From Periplaneta americana (Eukaryota; Arthropoda; Insecta; Blattodea; Blattidae), in NCBI RefSeq assembly GCF_040183065.1, contig NC_091124.1, positions 94,630,501-94,694,500 on the forward strand: a stretch of DNA of 64,000 bases. The letters run 5' to 3'. Positions 21,201-36,200 of the stretch are shown here, piece after piece. The stretch's first letter is position 1. The number at the start of each line of letters is the position of its first letter. A program made the translations under genes and the position numbers. The notes under the pieces were generated by a model that was not told where the DNA came from, did no database searches, and was given only the letters and a program-made list of their open reading frames with translations.

Positions 21201-24200
21201 CCAGCAAAAGAACACCTTTGCGATCCCAAAAGACAGTAGCCATGACTTTTTGTGTTGAGAGAGTCTGTTTGAATTTTCTCCGTTTCTTGGGTGATGAGGG
21301 ATGATGCCACTGACGTGATTGGCGCTTGGTCTCTGGGGTGTTGTGAGACACTCAGGTCTCATCACCAGTCACAATTTGATCAAGAAAGGCGTCTCCATCT
21401 GTGTGATATCGCATCAAGAATGTCAATGCTGAGGCCATTCTCTGAGTTTTGTGTTGGTCACTCAGTTGCCGTGGAACCCACAGATTTTGTGGTAGCCAAG
21501 ATGTTGCGACACAATTTCACCAAGCAAAGAACGAGAAATGTCAGGAAAGGCAATATGCAATTCGTCGAGTGATGTGCGCCTGTCTTGCAAGATTCTGTTG
21601 TTCACTTTAGTCTTCAGGTCTTCTGTATGAGTGATGGGCGTCCGGGTCGAGTTTCATCGTGGACATTTGTTCGCCCATTGTTGAACATTTCGCACAATTT
21701 TCTCACACTTCTTTCATTCATTACAGTATCACCATACCTTCTTTCAATTGCCGGTAAATTTCTGGAGGTTTCAAATGTCGAGCATTCAAAAATCGAATCA
21801 CACTCCTCACCTCACAGTCTGTGGGATTATCAATCACGTCGTTCATTTTGAAGTAACACAAAATGCACAATGGCGACTTGTTGCAACCAGTACTCACAAC
21901 ATTATGAGAACACATGTTAAGGAAGCCAGTTGAACTTCAAACAAGGAAGGGGAGTCAGCTGCGCGGCGGGTATGCGCGAACGGTCGTTATTTCCTGGATC
22001 CCCGTCGTATTATAAAACTTAGCAAAATAAAATTTCTTTATAGGCATAAGGGGAATATTTTCAGAAAAATGTATTATTATACCATTACAATTACAAAACT
22101 TAGCAAAATCAAGAAACTAAAAAAAAAAAAATTACTTAACAAGGGGAACTTTTTTAGGAAAATTTATAATATAGCACTACAGTAAAGTATAAAATTTAGT
22201 AAAATCAATAAGCTAAAAAAGTTGCTTAATTAGGGGAAAATTTTCATGAATTTATGATTATGTCAGTACAATCATAAAACTTAGAAACATCAAGGAGCTA
22301 AATTGGCCTTATGAAGCTTCATGCATCAGCCAGTCAGAATTCTACAATTTTGTGTGTGTTGCAGCAATAAAACTCCAGACTTTGTCACATGCTCCATATG
22401 TAGTAATACAGTACTTTATTTAACTACACCAGTGGTTCCCAAAGTGTGAGTCGCGACTCCTTGGTGGGGATCGTGTAAAGAGCTGAGGGGGATTGCGAGA
22501 TGATTTACAAAATACAACATATATATATTTGTTATATTTAAAACATAAACAACCTTGAACATAAAAATCAAATAATGTTTAAGTAGTTACAAAGTAAAAA
22601 ATCATTAATACGATAAATGTGCCTGTTTTCCAGAAACGTGTGGGTGTTAATCACCTGTCGACAGATACATATGCTACATATTTCATATTCCTCTTGTTCT
22701 CCTTCATTCCCTTGTTCTCTATGTATTCCTATATTCCCCCTTTTCTCTTTGTATTCCCGTTTTTCTCCTTGTATCTCTCTGTTCTCCTTGAGTTTCTTTT
22801 GCTTTTTCTGTATTCCTCTTTTTCCTTGTATTCCCCTTATTCTCTTTATCATCCTCTTGTTCTCCTTGTATTTCCCTTAATCTCTTTGTATTTACTTTGT
22901 TCTTCTTTGATTCCACTTGTTCTCTTTGTATTTTTCTTGTACTCCCCATGTTTTTCTTGTAGTGATGAAAGGGAGTTGCATTTTTATGCGACAGTTGATT
23001 CTCAAGTTCTCCCTCCCCCCCTCCCCCTCATATCTTGTGAGGAGAAAGATGTAGTTCTACATTACAAACCATTTGTTTGTGTAATTGATGGGCCTTTGAA
23101 GATATTTACTTCAAAATTATTTTGGAAGGCTACATCAGCGTGATTTAATCAAAATCAACTGTGACAAATTTTTTCTAATATTGTGTCTCTTACATAAGAT
23201 AAATAATTGTAAAGGAAATGGTAAAGACAGTATGTATCCAAACTCTATTATGTTGAAGAAATGAGATGTTAGTTACATTATGTTACAGCTCCAATTGAAA
23301 ATACCTCGGATGACAATTCTGGAACTTAAACATATACGATTAACTTTTTTAAATTAATGTACTGTACTGCAAGCTTTAATTGTTATAAGAATAGAACAAA
23401 AAAGAGACTTTAAAATAATTAGGTTTAATATAGTAGGGCCTATATATAGAATTGTGTGTACGTCTGAAAATTACTTAGAAAAGAAGATATCTGCACATAT
23501 TATTCTGTAACATTAAAATCAAAGTAGCAGTAACCATAGTCATTACGAAAATGGAGCATTTTTTTTTCGGCAAACGTTTTATTTTACAACTTCCAAAATG
23601 GTACAATAAGGATTCCTTTTTTCCACATATAATAATTTAAAAGCTAAAAGAGACAGCTTGACCAAAATATCACTCGTTTAATAAAAGATTACTGGCTTTT
23701 CACTGTTACTTTTAAATTCACTAGCAAATGTGTATTAATTATTAAGATTAAATATTATAATTAGGGGTGTGATTTTATGGTCATTATTTTACCCTGATTT
23801 CTGTGATTAAAATGATTTAATTTCGGTTAATATTTCGTAAAAAAAAACAAGCAATTTCGTGTACATTTTGCACCCTACAGAAACTTAAAAAATAATGAAG
23901 TAATATTTTTTTAAAAATTAATATTGAAACAATCCCTTTGAAACTAACAGAAAATTGTTTGCGTTATTAGTTAAATTCATAATTCAATTTCATTCAACTG
24001 TCAGAAAGTGACGGCACTGCCTTCTTCATCTCATGAAGGAAGTTGTTGCGGGAAAGAGAAATGACAGTTGTTCACTTGTGCTGCTCCCTGGAAATAGTTC
24101 CTCAAACTATGCGTACTTCATTCCCAGATGTCACACACATGTAATGCTAAACAATCAAATATGTAGAAATGTTCATGTATATTTTATGAAGAAGAAATTT

Positions 24201-27200
24201 CCACGTTTTATTTGGAAAAAAGTCATTTTTCGTGCTAATTCTCCATGAAACCTGCTTTTTGTTGAAAATATCGTGATTATGAAGTAATTTGGTGAATTTA
24301 TATTAATTTCTAAAAAATTCGCGGATATAATATTTCATTTAATTTTGGACTTCCATTAAGGGATTTGCATTTTCCATGCATAAAATTAACTTTAAAAAAT
24401 TTCGCGTGTATCTTTCATACGAAAAATTCACATCCCTAATTATAATATATGATTAGTTACGGTATATCACGGATATTTGTGCACAATAAATTATATACAT
24501 AAACAGTACGGTTAATGACTTAAGTAAGGTATCTTACTTTAGGTATTACAAAAAACACTTTTTGTACATCATGTAGAAAATGAAAGTTTATCTGTCACTG
24601 AAGAACTATTACTTACTTACTTATGACTTTTAAGAAACCCTCACATAAGCCCACCATTGATCCCTATCCTGTGCAAGATTAATCCAGCCTCTGTCATCAT
24701 ATCCCACCTCCCTCAAACCAATTTTAATATTATCCTCCCATCTACGTCTCGGTCTCCCCAAAGATTTTATTCACTCTGGCCTCCCAACTAACATACTATA
24801 TGCATTTCTGGATTCGCCCATATATGCTACATGCTCTGCCCATCTCAAACATCTGGATTTAATGTTTATAATTATGTCGGTGAAGAATAAAATGAATGCA
24901 GTTCTGCGTTATGTAACTTTCTCCATTCTCTCGTAACTTCTTCCCTCTTAACCCCAAATATTTTCCTAACCACCTTATTCTCAAACACCCTTAACCTCTG
25001 TTCCTCTCTCAAAATGAGAGTCCAAGTTTCACCATACAGAAGAACCGGTAATATAATTGTTTTATAAATTCTAACTTTCAACTTTTTTGAAAGCATACTG
25101 TATGATAAAAGCTTCTCAACCGAATAATAACAGGTATTTCCCATATTTATTCTGCGTTTAATTTCTTCTCGATTGTCATTTGTATTTGTTACTGTTGCTC
25201 CAAGATATTTGAATTTTTACACCTCTTCAAAAGATAAATTTCCAATTTTTATATTTCCATTTTGTACAATATACTGAAGAACTATTAAGTTATTTAAAAT
25301 AAACAACTACTTCATTGCGTTAATATTAAACTATGGTCGTATTTTACCTTAACTGACTAGTTTCGATGTGGTTTGCATAGTCTTCTGAATCATGTACACA
25401 CTCTGCTCTACAATAGAATTTTAAAAGTGTTAAAGTTCTTAGTAGTCATACACTGCATATTTAGAGAACTTTCATTTTTTCAATATAATAACAATGATAA
25501 ATTATTTTGTCCAAGAAATAATTTGGGACTAACTATTGGGCTACATGATGGAAACTGGAAGCTCAGTTGCGAAAAGTGAAAGTGCTACTTAGTGGTAAAA
25601 AAATAAATAAGTGGTATCATCTTCATAACATCGATTTATTTTTTTGTTGTTGGAAACAGAGGAATTCTAGAAAAAATGTAGCCTTTTATTATCACATTTG
25701 ACATCGAAGTAATTATGACAGGTTTGACTTTGATCTGTTACAAATTTAAAATACTTAAAGTACTTCCAAAGTGCTTGTAAGAAAGCCATTTACTGCAAAA
25801 ATTCCCACCTCCAATCATCATCCTTCACTTTATAATTTTTTTTATAAATAATTTCTCCTTTATTTTTTTATTTTCTTCTTCCACTGCTTATTTTATTATT
25901 TTCTTTTTCCCTTTATTAATTCTTTTCGCCTTTGTTTTATGCCCAAATGTTTGTATATTTACACTATTGACAGTACTAATTAATTTATCTGTTATGGTAA
26001 CAATGGTTATTAGAAGAGAAAAATTCACTCCAGTGACAGGGATCGAACCCAGGTCTTTCTCCTCTAATAACCATTGTTACCATAACAGATAAATTCTGTA
26101 GGACCAAAAATTAATCTTTACATAGACTAATTAATTATTACATTTCTAGCATCTTTCACAAGGAAAATGGAAATTATGCATTTATTTCCTAATAATTTGA
26201 AAAATGTCGAACCGAATATGAAATTAAAGGTGAAAAACGTGGAAGTAAAATCTAGTTAAATGCATCAACTGTCCTCTTACAGATAACAAAGTTTCACGTC
26301 TCACAACAGTTTGACTTCAAAAATGGATATCACTACCCACGTCCAGCAAATATTGGCATTGGGAAAAGACCTTTAGATGTAGAAGGTACAGCTTATTTCA
26401 GTATTGTAGATCCAGTAAGGTATGTATCAGTATGACAACTTCTATTTTAAAATTTACAATACATAATAATTTACCCTTTTTTTAAAAACATATGTATGCC
26501 TAATTAAGGTAAGAGGATTTTTTCTTGTAGTTCTTCCTAGGATGACGAAAATGACTATTAATTACCCCTGCCAGATATAGATTAGAAATGTATAATTTGA
26601 AGGCAGTACTGAACTTTATTTACCACTCTTGTGCTATTGGTAACAATACAAGTACTGGGTGAGTCTCGTAATCAGTAGATGCTCACACGTAAGGGCTGCT
26701 GTTCAATTTTAAAGGAAAAACTAAGTACTGGTACATAAATAATTTGTTAGGAAATTATGTATATTCTTTAAAGTGAGACCTATAGAACAAAAATAATAAT
26801 TCTATATATTAGCATTGAACTAAAACTGTTCACTGTAAATGTAAGCGTGTACAGCACTATGCACTTCTACGCATATAGACTGGATAACCACACATGGCTT
26901 AGGCAAGTCCACATTATATCTGAGCAGCATGAGATCAGTGAATGCTTATGGAAGCTTTCAAGCAGGTCATATTCTGACGAGCCCGAGACCAGTTATTTGC
27001 AGGTTTTGTGATACGGTATGTCCTTTCTATTGTGTCAAACACAACTGTTGTTTTTTTTACCCACCTACCGGTACTTCCTTTCCTCTAAGAGATTCTACTA
27101 ATCTTAAAACCTTGTTAAACTGGGATGCATTCTCTAATGTTAGAGCATCCATCATTGACAAAACATTATCACTACTGAAATCAAACCATTTACATAGGTA

Positions 27201-30200
27201 ATTGACACAAACTTCATATATATGTCCATATTCATTTATGCAGACTTTGTCTTCTGGCAATAACTCTGAGCTCTTAACTTATTTTATGTTTGCATCACTT
27301 TATACTGGTAACCGAAAAATTGGTCTTTCACCCTCTTTTCCAGTTGAACTTTGACACTTTTGCATTATATTGTACACTTCACACACAGTCAACTTTTTTT
27401 TTTTTTTTTTTTTGTACATTTAAAAGTAATTTGTGAAAAATTTCAGCAAGATATAATGAAAAATGCAGATATAATTCTATAATAATTTGTTGGTTGTTTG
27501 ATTGTGATGAACTCAACAAGTGTTTCTGCATGAAAACTGGACAATCTTATACAATTGAAAAATAAGATATTATAGATCCTTTAATAATCTTTCAATAGCA
27601 GATTTTATAGATACGGGAAACCATTTTGTTGACACATGTTGTAACAAGTTAGTATATTCAGTTTTAACAAGCTCAAAGAACTCTTTCATCTGTTTAACTG
27701 TTCTGGCAGAATTTGAAAAATAATTGTATATTTTAATTATTACCATTTCAATATCAAAAGACATTGAGTTCATGCCAGATTTACAATCACTGTGAAGAAT
27801 ATGTGCACAACAATTTGATTTCACTAAACTAGGATTTTGTAAGCCAGCTTAAGCTCCAATGCACTGATCTGAAATGAACGGAAATTAGACACATTAATAT
27901 CTGCTCATTACGTTCTGTAAACCTATTTCAATTCAAAGAATACTACGAGCATACTACGTCTTACCTTTTCTGACTCTGGAGAGTTTTTCTTGAATAAATT
28001 CTTCATTAATGAGTCTTGAAGTGATGATTTCTGCCGTTCCTTATACGATACACTATTGAATTGCTGTCTGACATCTGTAATTCCGCCATGAGAAATGGAA
28101 AAGCTATCTTCTGCTTTTCCTACACAAATTATACATTTCGCTTTGTACTGGTTGTCAGTTACTGAGCGCAATTTTGGAAATTCTTTTTCCCAGATGGTCT
28201 GTTAGTGCTGTTACCTCCTCGTTTTCTGTACGTGTTCGCTATTTTACTTTATTTATTGTTATTTGTTCACTTGTTCAAGAACTTATCCATAATATACACA
28301 CAATATTCATAAACATCGCATGTGGTAAACAGACCTATCCTTAGTACAAAGCACTTCACGCTGCTCAATCTGAAAGTCAAATGGACTACAATCATACTTT
28401 CACAGTTTCACGAATACCTGTCTCAGTATCAACAGTATGAATGTGACATAGGTTATGTAGGTACCAATGCAGCACTGCATGCCTTCAACAAATGGCGATG
28501 CACAATATGAAAACGAAATATTTGGCAAACGGTTTAAGACTTCCTCCATACATGGAAAAAAAAAAAAACGGAAAATGCCATATTGTTCCGGGTAAAACCG
28601 TACGTCTGCAACCATAATAACATGATGCAGAATGTTATTTATTTGGACATGTTCTTTTCTGCTTGTTACAGCACATTGGACTTTTCGTTTTGCTTTACTG
28701 TGAACAGTTTGTTATCAGATAAAAATGAGACATGTCAAGAATTGCTTAACTGAATACAGCACTTATGATTGTTATGTAGTGTCAGTAATTAGATAGAATT
28801 TTTGTAATTATGAACTTGTTTGTTTTTGCATGAATACTCTACAATTTTTTGGTACTTGTTATAGGTATGACCCATCACTTACATATGGACGTGTGAAAGA
28901 ATATGCGATTTCCCAGTTCATCCCTCACTTTGTTTTATACGATAAAAAATGCCTTACCTTTAAAGCATTCTTCAAACAGTCTGTGTTTGAATCTCCACAT
29001 GAACATTACCGTGTTCGCCAAGTGAACATCATCTACTTCCTGGAGGACGATACAATCACTGTCATGGAACCAGAAGTAGAGGTGAGGTGGAATAGTGTAG
29101 AAGTTATTATTCGTGTTTTTTTAACATCCGTATCTCTACATTAGATCCATGAATAGTTGGTGTTTCTGTTGTTTATCATCAGAGTCATGGATACAAAACA
29201 CAAGATCTCTAAGATTTTACTTAATCCACTGGATGCTTTCTGTCATCATGAATACAAGGATACAGCCCAGAGACAAATGGCATGTTTGATAAAGATTCTT
29301 AGCATGCTTAGGAAGGAAAGTGAGTGTGAGCTCTCGCATTATAAATTTATTACATGTAAAGAGCTCTGTTCAAGAATGAGAGAACAATAACAAAAAATAC
29401 TATTCATTTTTCCTCTTCTTGGGCAGATTTACAGGAATAATAATTGTTCAGTTACAAATAAAATTTGTTGTATAGTTAGGGTTACCTTGTCTAAACTTTC
29501 AAATGCGGGAAATTCTTTCAGAAAATGCAGGACTTTTCATAAAAACAGGACAGATTATTTAGAAATTTCAAAACACTTTATGATTGTGTAGATGTGTTGA
29601 AGTTGTGTTGGTTAGACACACAGGGTGATACTTGTCCATAGTACTCACTTTTTTTTAAAATTTCATTTATTATATTCCATAGATCTTACATTAACAATTA
29701 AGCTTTAAGATGTGGAACAAGTCAAAATTTTACAAAATTACAAGTACCATTAAAATTTTTTCAAATTATTTACAATTTTTACAAAATTTTATAATTTTTA
29801 AAATTTTGCAATTTTTACAATTTTCTACAATTTTTTTTACAATACTTTGGCGAGATGTAGTGAGATGAGGTGAGGCCCGAGGATTCGCAAAAAGATTACC
29901 TGGCATTTGCCTTATGGTTGGGGAAAACTTCGGAAAAAAACCCAATCAGGTAATCAGACCAAAGGGGGTGAAATAAAATGAGGCCGAGGACTCGCCATAG
30001 ACCATCCGGCATCAGTCCCAAGGCTGGGGGAAAACCTCTGAAGAAACCAACAAATGAGACCAAATGGGGGATCCAACCCAAGCCCGAGCACAGCTCCGGA
30101 TCAGCAGGCCAGCGAGTCTGCCGACTGTGGTACATCGATGGCTCTACTAAAAATATACAGCACATAGCCAATCAGATTATTAAATTTACAAATGCAAACG

Positions 30201-33200
30201 ATTATTCATCAGTTGAGCTATAAAATATAATACAGAGCAAGTAAATCAATTCAATTTAAATGCATAAACAGTTCAATCAGTTGAGATATACAGAAATTGA
30301 TAATACATATCATGCAAATTACTTCAAAATTACAAACATAAACAATTCATCAATAGAGCTATGCAGACTACTTTTGGAAGAAGACATGGTAAGTATAGGT
30401 AGGTACGCTATTTGAAGATACGATGGAATTTTTGCCATCATAAGTTGTACTGGTACATTTCATTGTGATTTTTCATGGATACTGCTATCATCTAAAGAAC
30501 TTAATGTTAGTCTCAAATTTGTATCAGAATCAGTCACAAATGAATCTGATGGCTCTGGTAACACTGGATTGTAGTACATAATTCCTTTTGTGAAATTTCA
30601 GATGCAAATACCTCAATTACAGTATGTAGGCCTACCTGAATATAAAACGAGTTTTTTTCTCAAGTTTTGCGTTTGAAAAATGGGGAATCGTCTTAAATTC
30701 GTGTATTAAGAAAATACATAAGTTGCGCCATTGGTGACAGTGAATATGATGATGGTGGTGAAGGAAGTGCCAGTGATGGCTGAGTAACATTGTCAATTTC
30801 AAAATGTTGTGTAGTTAGTGTAAAGCCATTTAGTTAATAGTAAGTTCGTGTACATAGTTTTTGTAAATAGAATATTTAGACAGATTGTATGGGGATACAA
30901 ATTTCATTTCATCAAGAGGAGGATATCTATTTTGCAGAAGTAAGTAACCTTGAAATTGTATGTTCTATAACCAAGTTAATAATGAATTCATCAACAAAAT
31001 ATCTTAAAAAATTAAATTCTGCAGAAGCCATTGGAAAACTAAGAGGTCGTCTTAACCCTTAGGAGCTGTGCATCCATTATAGTGACCAGCTAATATTATA
31101 GTCATGACGTGATATAATATGTTATAAATTGTATGTTATATATAAAATACGTTGGTATTATTTAATTTTATATAACATTAAGGACATTGCACTTCATTAA
31201 AACAGTAAAAATTTTTTGTAATGTTTTTTTTTTTTTTTAAAGGAGCAAAATCATTTCAACTGCAGTCAACTGAAACCCCGTCAGCTTCCATGCGTACCTT
31301 TACCGATTGTTTTACATGGGCCCTCCCCATCCTTTACCACAGGCTCAATTGGCTCTAGTGACCAGGACACAAACCTGCGATCTTAGGCACGATATGCTGG
31401 CCAGACGTATCTTGTGCACATTAAACTGCTCGGCTAACGAACCCAACACGAATTTACCCGATTATGCAGGTATACGAATCCCTGGTTAAGAGTTATACAT
31501 TTGCGTGCAATACTGGTATAAGTCTTCCTGCTTCTTAGTGTTAAATTCAAGCTTGCCTTATATTCTGGTAAATACAATACATTTTGCATTTTTACACCAC
31601 ACAATTTGAATCCTCAGCGTGGGTGAATTTCTTTCCTGTAGTTTTTAAATGTCTGCAGCTTTTATAGTACCGGTACTGATATGCAGTTTCCTCTGTTTCA
31701 TTATTATTTATACGAGTAATCACTAATCAACCTTACGAAAAATGAACTAAAAATACTCTCATTAAAAAAAGGTAACATAGTAACTAAAACAGTACGGTAC
31801 AATTAAAATATACAAATACTGTAATACGAAATAAAACGCTCAAAATTATGTTATTATGTTGTTGTAATGAAGATAATACATTTCTCATACTTTACGTTTA
31901 TGTACACCTATTTAAAAGTACCGGTATTTAATTCTTTGTGAAGTACAGATTTAATGATATTACTTTACTGAACCTAGCTCTACTTTCTCCCTCATTAAGA
32001 ACGAGAATCTGTACAATTTACGCGTTTTTCTTTTCTCAGAACTCTGGAATGAAACAAGGAAGGCTTGTAAGACGAGACAGAATTCCGAAGACAAACCTGG
32101 GTGATTACTGGCACTGGAAGGACTTCAACATTGGTATAGATATAGCAATGTATGGTGTTGTATACCACATTGTTGACTGTGATATTTTCACTAAAGTAAG
32201 TATTCTTGGAGGCAATAGTGATTCCTTACTTTCTGTGTTCTATTTAGGCTAAAATTAATTAACATGATCTTTCAATGCAGGAATATCTGGAAAGTCAAGG
32301 CATAGAATTGAATGATTCTGAAGAAATGCCACCAGATCCATACATGTTGGATAGAAATTTGAGAATAAAACCTCATAGTCATAAAACCAAGTTAGCCGAT
32401 GACAAACTAAGGCGTTTCTTGGAATATGATGGGAAGATACTGAGGTATGTACTGGTACCGTACTTCAATATTCACTCTCCCTAACCAACATTTCTTATGA
32501 GAATGCAATTCAGTTCTTCTCCTTATATATTTGATTTGATGTTTGATATATATATTTTATGTCAACATTTACATCCAAGTAATGTGGACCTCACAATTTT
32601 GTATCCTGTGCCACAATTACATTCATTACAGATATACTTTTGTAGATGCTCTTATAATTTAACTTTCGACCCTATTTCAATTGATCAGTATTCCCACCTT
32701 TAAATCCTAACAACTTAATTTAGATCATTCAAAATTGATACTTTTACGATTCTGTTCTTGATTTTCAGTTCACTTATATCGGACACACACAATTTCTAAT
32801 AATGCTTATTACTAAAACATACTACACCATTGTCCAATATATTCGTTATTAGGCCTATGTCTTTTTTTTTGTGTACATTTCATTTTCAGATCTCACTAAT
32901 TTTCTACATATTATACTTCGCTATCCTAGCTAGCCTCCTCCACCATACTCCTTACCTATTTTCAATACCTCTATCGTCTTATTTAACTTCCTATTACACT
33001 CCTCCAATTCATATTTCATTTTACTTACGAAGTCCTTAGTCATCTCTTCCTTAGCCGTCTCTTCCTTAGCCTCTCTGGACCAGAAACATCCATTCTCCTT
33101 ATATATAAAAATATCAATAGAAAAATCCAAATATCCATAAGGAAATAAAGAATAAGTCACATAGTAACAAAATCCTATTTGCATAGCTTCCATATCACAG

Positions 33201-36200
33201 ACAACCCGAGTGCAAACTCTGCGAAGGGGACAATGAATACCGATACTTCTACAGTGTGATGCACTTAATTCAACAAGAAATAAACACAAGATGGTGGTTC
33301 CACTAAATGAGTCAGGCCTCCAAGAAATTCTAACAAATTCCAAATTCTGGTCCATGCTCTATATTATACAGAGGGAGTGAAAGGAGATACTGAAACTGTC
33401 TACTTTCATTTTCCACACATTTATATTATCTGCTTAGAAGATTACCCATCATCTGCTAGGAAAGGAAAGATGAAATTGAAAACAATAGGCCTAAATATTC
33501 TATTCCTCAACTATTGTTCATTTGTGATTCATATGGTCGTGCTATCAGGAGATTATTTCATGAGAAATTCCCAAGTGTTCGTGTCCCAGGTCTATTACTA
33601 TTCGTAAGTTGGTTAATAAATTTCGTGAAGTGGGAAGTGTTAAAGATGAGAAAAAGGCGATGTACAGTGCTCGCAGAAGAAACTCCAGATGACAATGTAT
33701 ACTGGCTGGAAAATCTCCCTAAAAATCTCTTCAGCATCTTTCTCAGCAACAGGAATTTCTTACACTTAAGTTAAAATAGTTTAAAATTACTGTGCAAGAG
33801 CTTAAACTGGGTGATCAAGTAGGACTTAGAAGCAATTTTTATGAATGAATTTTGAGTATCGATACCTGAAGTGCAGGATAGAAAAATTTATCCTAATCTC
33901 ATTTTGTTTTCGGATGAAGCCGTGTTCCACTTACATGGCTATGTTTATAAGCAAAACAACAGATACTGGAATTTCGAAAACCAAATCTACTCCATGAGGA
34001 ACCCTTTTATGACCAAAAAATTGGAATGCCATGCAGATTTACCAGTGACAAATATTAATAGGCTCAATATTTTTTGAAGAAACAATAATTAAAATGATGG
34101 ATATATGCAAAATATTTTACAATCTTTTCTGTTTCATTAACTCTGAAAGAACGTAGTTTCACGTTGTCCAGCAGGACACTGTGAGTGGCACATACAGCCA
34201 TATTTCCTTGCAAGCAATTCATGAACTTAATGACAATAGAGCCATCACTAACAACATATGGCCCCCCTGATCCTCCCGATCTAATCTCTTGTGGTTATTA
34301 CCTCTGAGGAACATTAAAATACAAAATGTAAAGGATAAATTCACATACCTTAGACGAACTAAAAAATATATCCGTGAAATTCTATTGCATTTATACTTAA
34401 AAATATACATAAAATCTATATTACAACACCGTCAGTTAAAAATGTAGTTCTTTCTTTTTATATAGCTATGTATAAGTGATACACACTCGATAAGTAGGTA
34501 CCATCTTTACAATCAAACCATTCATAATAAGATTTCAGGGATTTGTTACTACCATATTATTGTAATTAAAATATTACCGGTATATTACCGTACGTAAAAA
34601 ATTGAGAGATTTTCTTGTTACTGATTTTTCTTACAATTTTGAATACGAAAACATTATCCTTGTTAAAGTGGATGATAAATAAGGTTGTGATTGACACTAC
34701 GTGGGCGATCTCACATGTGTGGAGGCTCGGTGTTATCTTGCCCAGTCGTAATTCATAACCCAGGGATCACCTTCACTGCCAGTGCCATTATTTTGTGTGA
34801 ACTGGGCCTTTGGTTTAAGCTGATCTGATCCTATGCATATTGTATAATAAAGAGTGGAACAATTATCGTGCTCCTAGGTACTGAATTCTCATCTGGCCAG
34901 ATAGGATTTTGATAACTAGGAGCACGATAATTGTTCCACTCTGTATATGGTTATTGCAGATAAAGTTTTTTAGATTTATTTCATGACACCAGAGATATTG
35001 AAGAATTAAACAATGAAATATAAAATCCATTTACATCTTTAGGAATATTATGTCTAGTACCCTATTTATGTATTCAAAACTTTTATATGAAAATATTTTT
35101 TCCGAATTGACACGTAAAAAGCACAGTCAAATGAAAATAGGTCAGTCACCAAAAAGTGTCACTGAATACTTATTACTTCAAAAGTATTCTCCTTAACTCA
35201 TAATTTATTTATCCCACTGGGAGACAAGACAATCAATCCTATTTTTGTAGAGGTCCTTTGGCTGCTGACAGAACCACAACCTCATTGAATCACAAATGTC
35301 CTCATTCGTTGCAAAATGGTGTCTTTCTTCAGGTCACCAAAAATACGGAAATCGCACGGGGAAAGACCTGGGCTGTAAGGTGATTGTTGAAGTGTTTCCC
35401 AGCCAAGTCTCTGGAGCGTATCTCGCACACATTGGTCAACTCTTCCTCCAGAGATACAGTTATTCTACTTTTGTTCCTCCATCAGGTGGTGTGGAACCCA
35501 CTGTATGCAAATTTGTCGGTATTGTAGGTGGACTTTGATAATGGTGTGTATGAAATCATGTCTTATCCCCACCAAAAAAAAATAAGTTATTATACTGTGA
35601 TCTGTCGGTTTTCCTGGATAAGACCATCCACTAGCGCAATAACACCAAAAGTACGGTAATGACGCAGTGAGCCTATATTGGGCGCTGAGTCATGCAGTGA
35701 CCTGCGTCCATCTCGGAATCTCTTATATCACTCTAGCACACATGAACTTGACATGCAGTGTTCATCATACATAACAGACGTGTGTTGATGAATTTCGACC
35801 TGGACCCTCAGCCAGTCAAAAAACTAACCACACTACTCTGCTTTTCTTTACTCGCCTCCATTTCAGATGTTGGACTAATACACGCATCACTAACGTAACT
35901 AACATAACTTTCAGCGCAAAAAAACGAACAAACGTGTTTGCATCAATTATTGCTGTCAATTTCTTGGCAGAGTTTTGGTCAAGAGTTCCAGCCTAGCTCT
36001 CAGCAGGTCTCTCCTACATTTAAATAGAAAGAAACTGAAGAGAGTAGTTGAATTTATCACTGAACATTTACACTTCAGGAAACATCTACAAACTGGGGAA
36101 ATCTTTTGTGGAGACCCCACTGTAGACTATGTGGGCAACATATTGAAACTGCAAAACACATACTGCTCAAGTGTGAGGTTCTGGAAAAAAGGAGGCTCCA

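Larger units (their letters stand above)
19925..22310. repeat. ~105-bp AT-rich minisatellite array in EFHC1 intron 1
   Basis: Diverged tandem units built on 'attataaaacttagcaaaat', then 'caagaagctaaaa', 'tttcttaataaggggaaa', 'ttttcaggaaaatttataa' and 'tatatcagtacaa'. About ten units are legible. R120 copy 3 (20143-20263) and mariner 2 (20697-22007) interrupt the array, so it predates both. Unit boundaries are approximate because of indels. Confidence 0.85.

Noticed and set aside
22619-23143. 174-residue plus-strand frame, hydrophobic and Phe/Ser-rich
   Set aside because: It covers a pyrimidine-rich minisatellite, and overlapping Lys/Glu-rich frames exist on the other strand. No exon signals.
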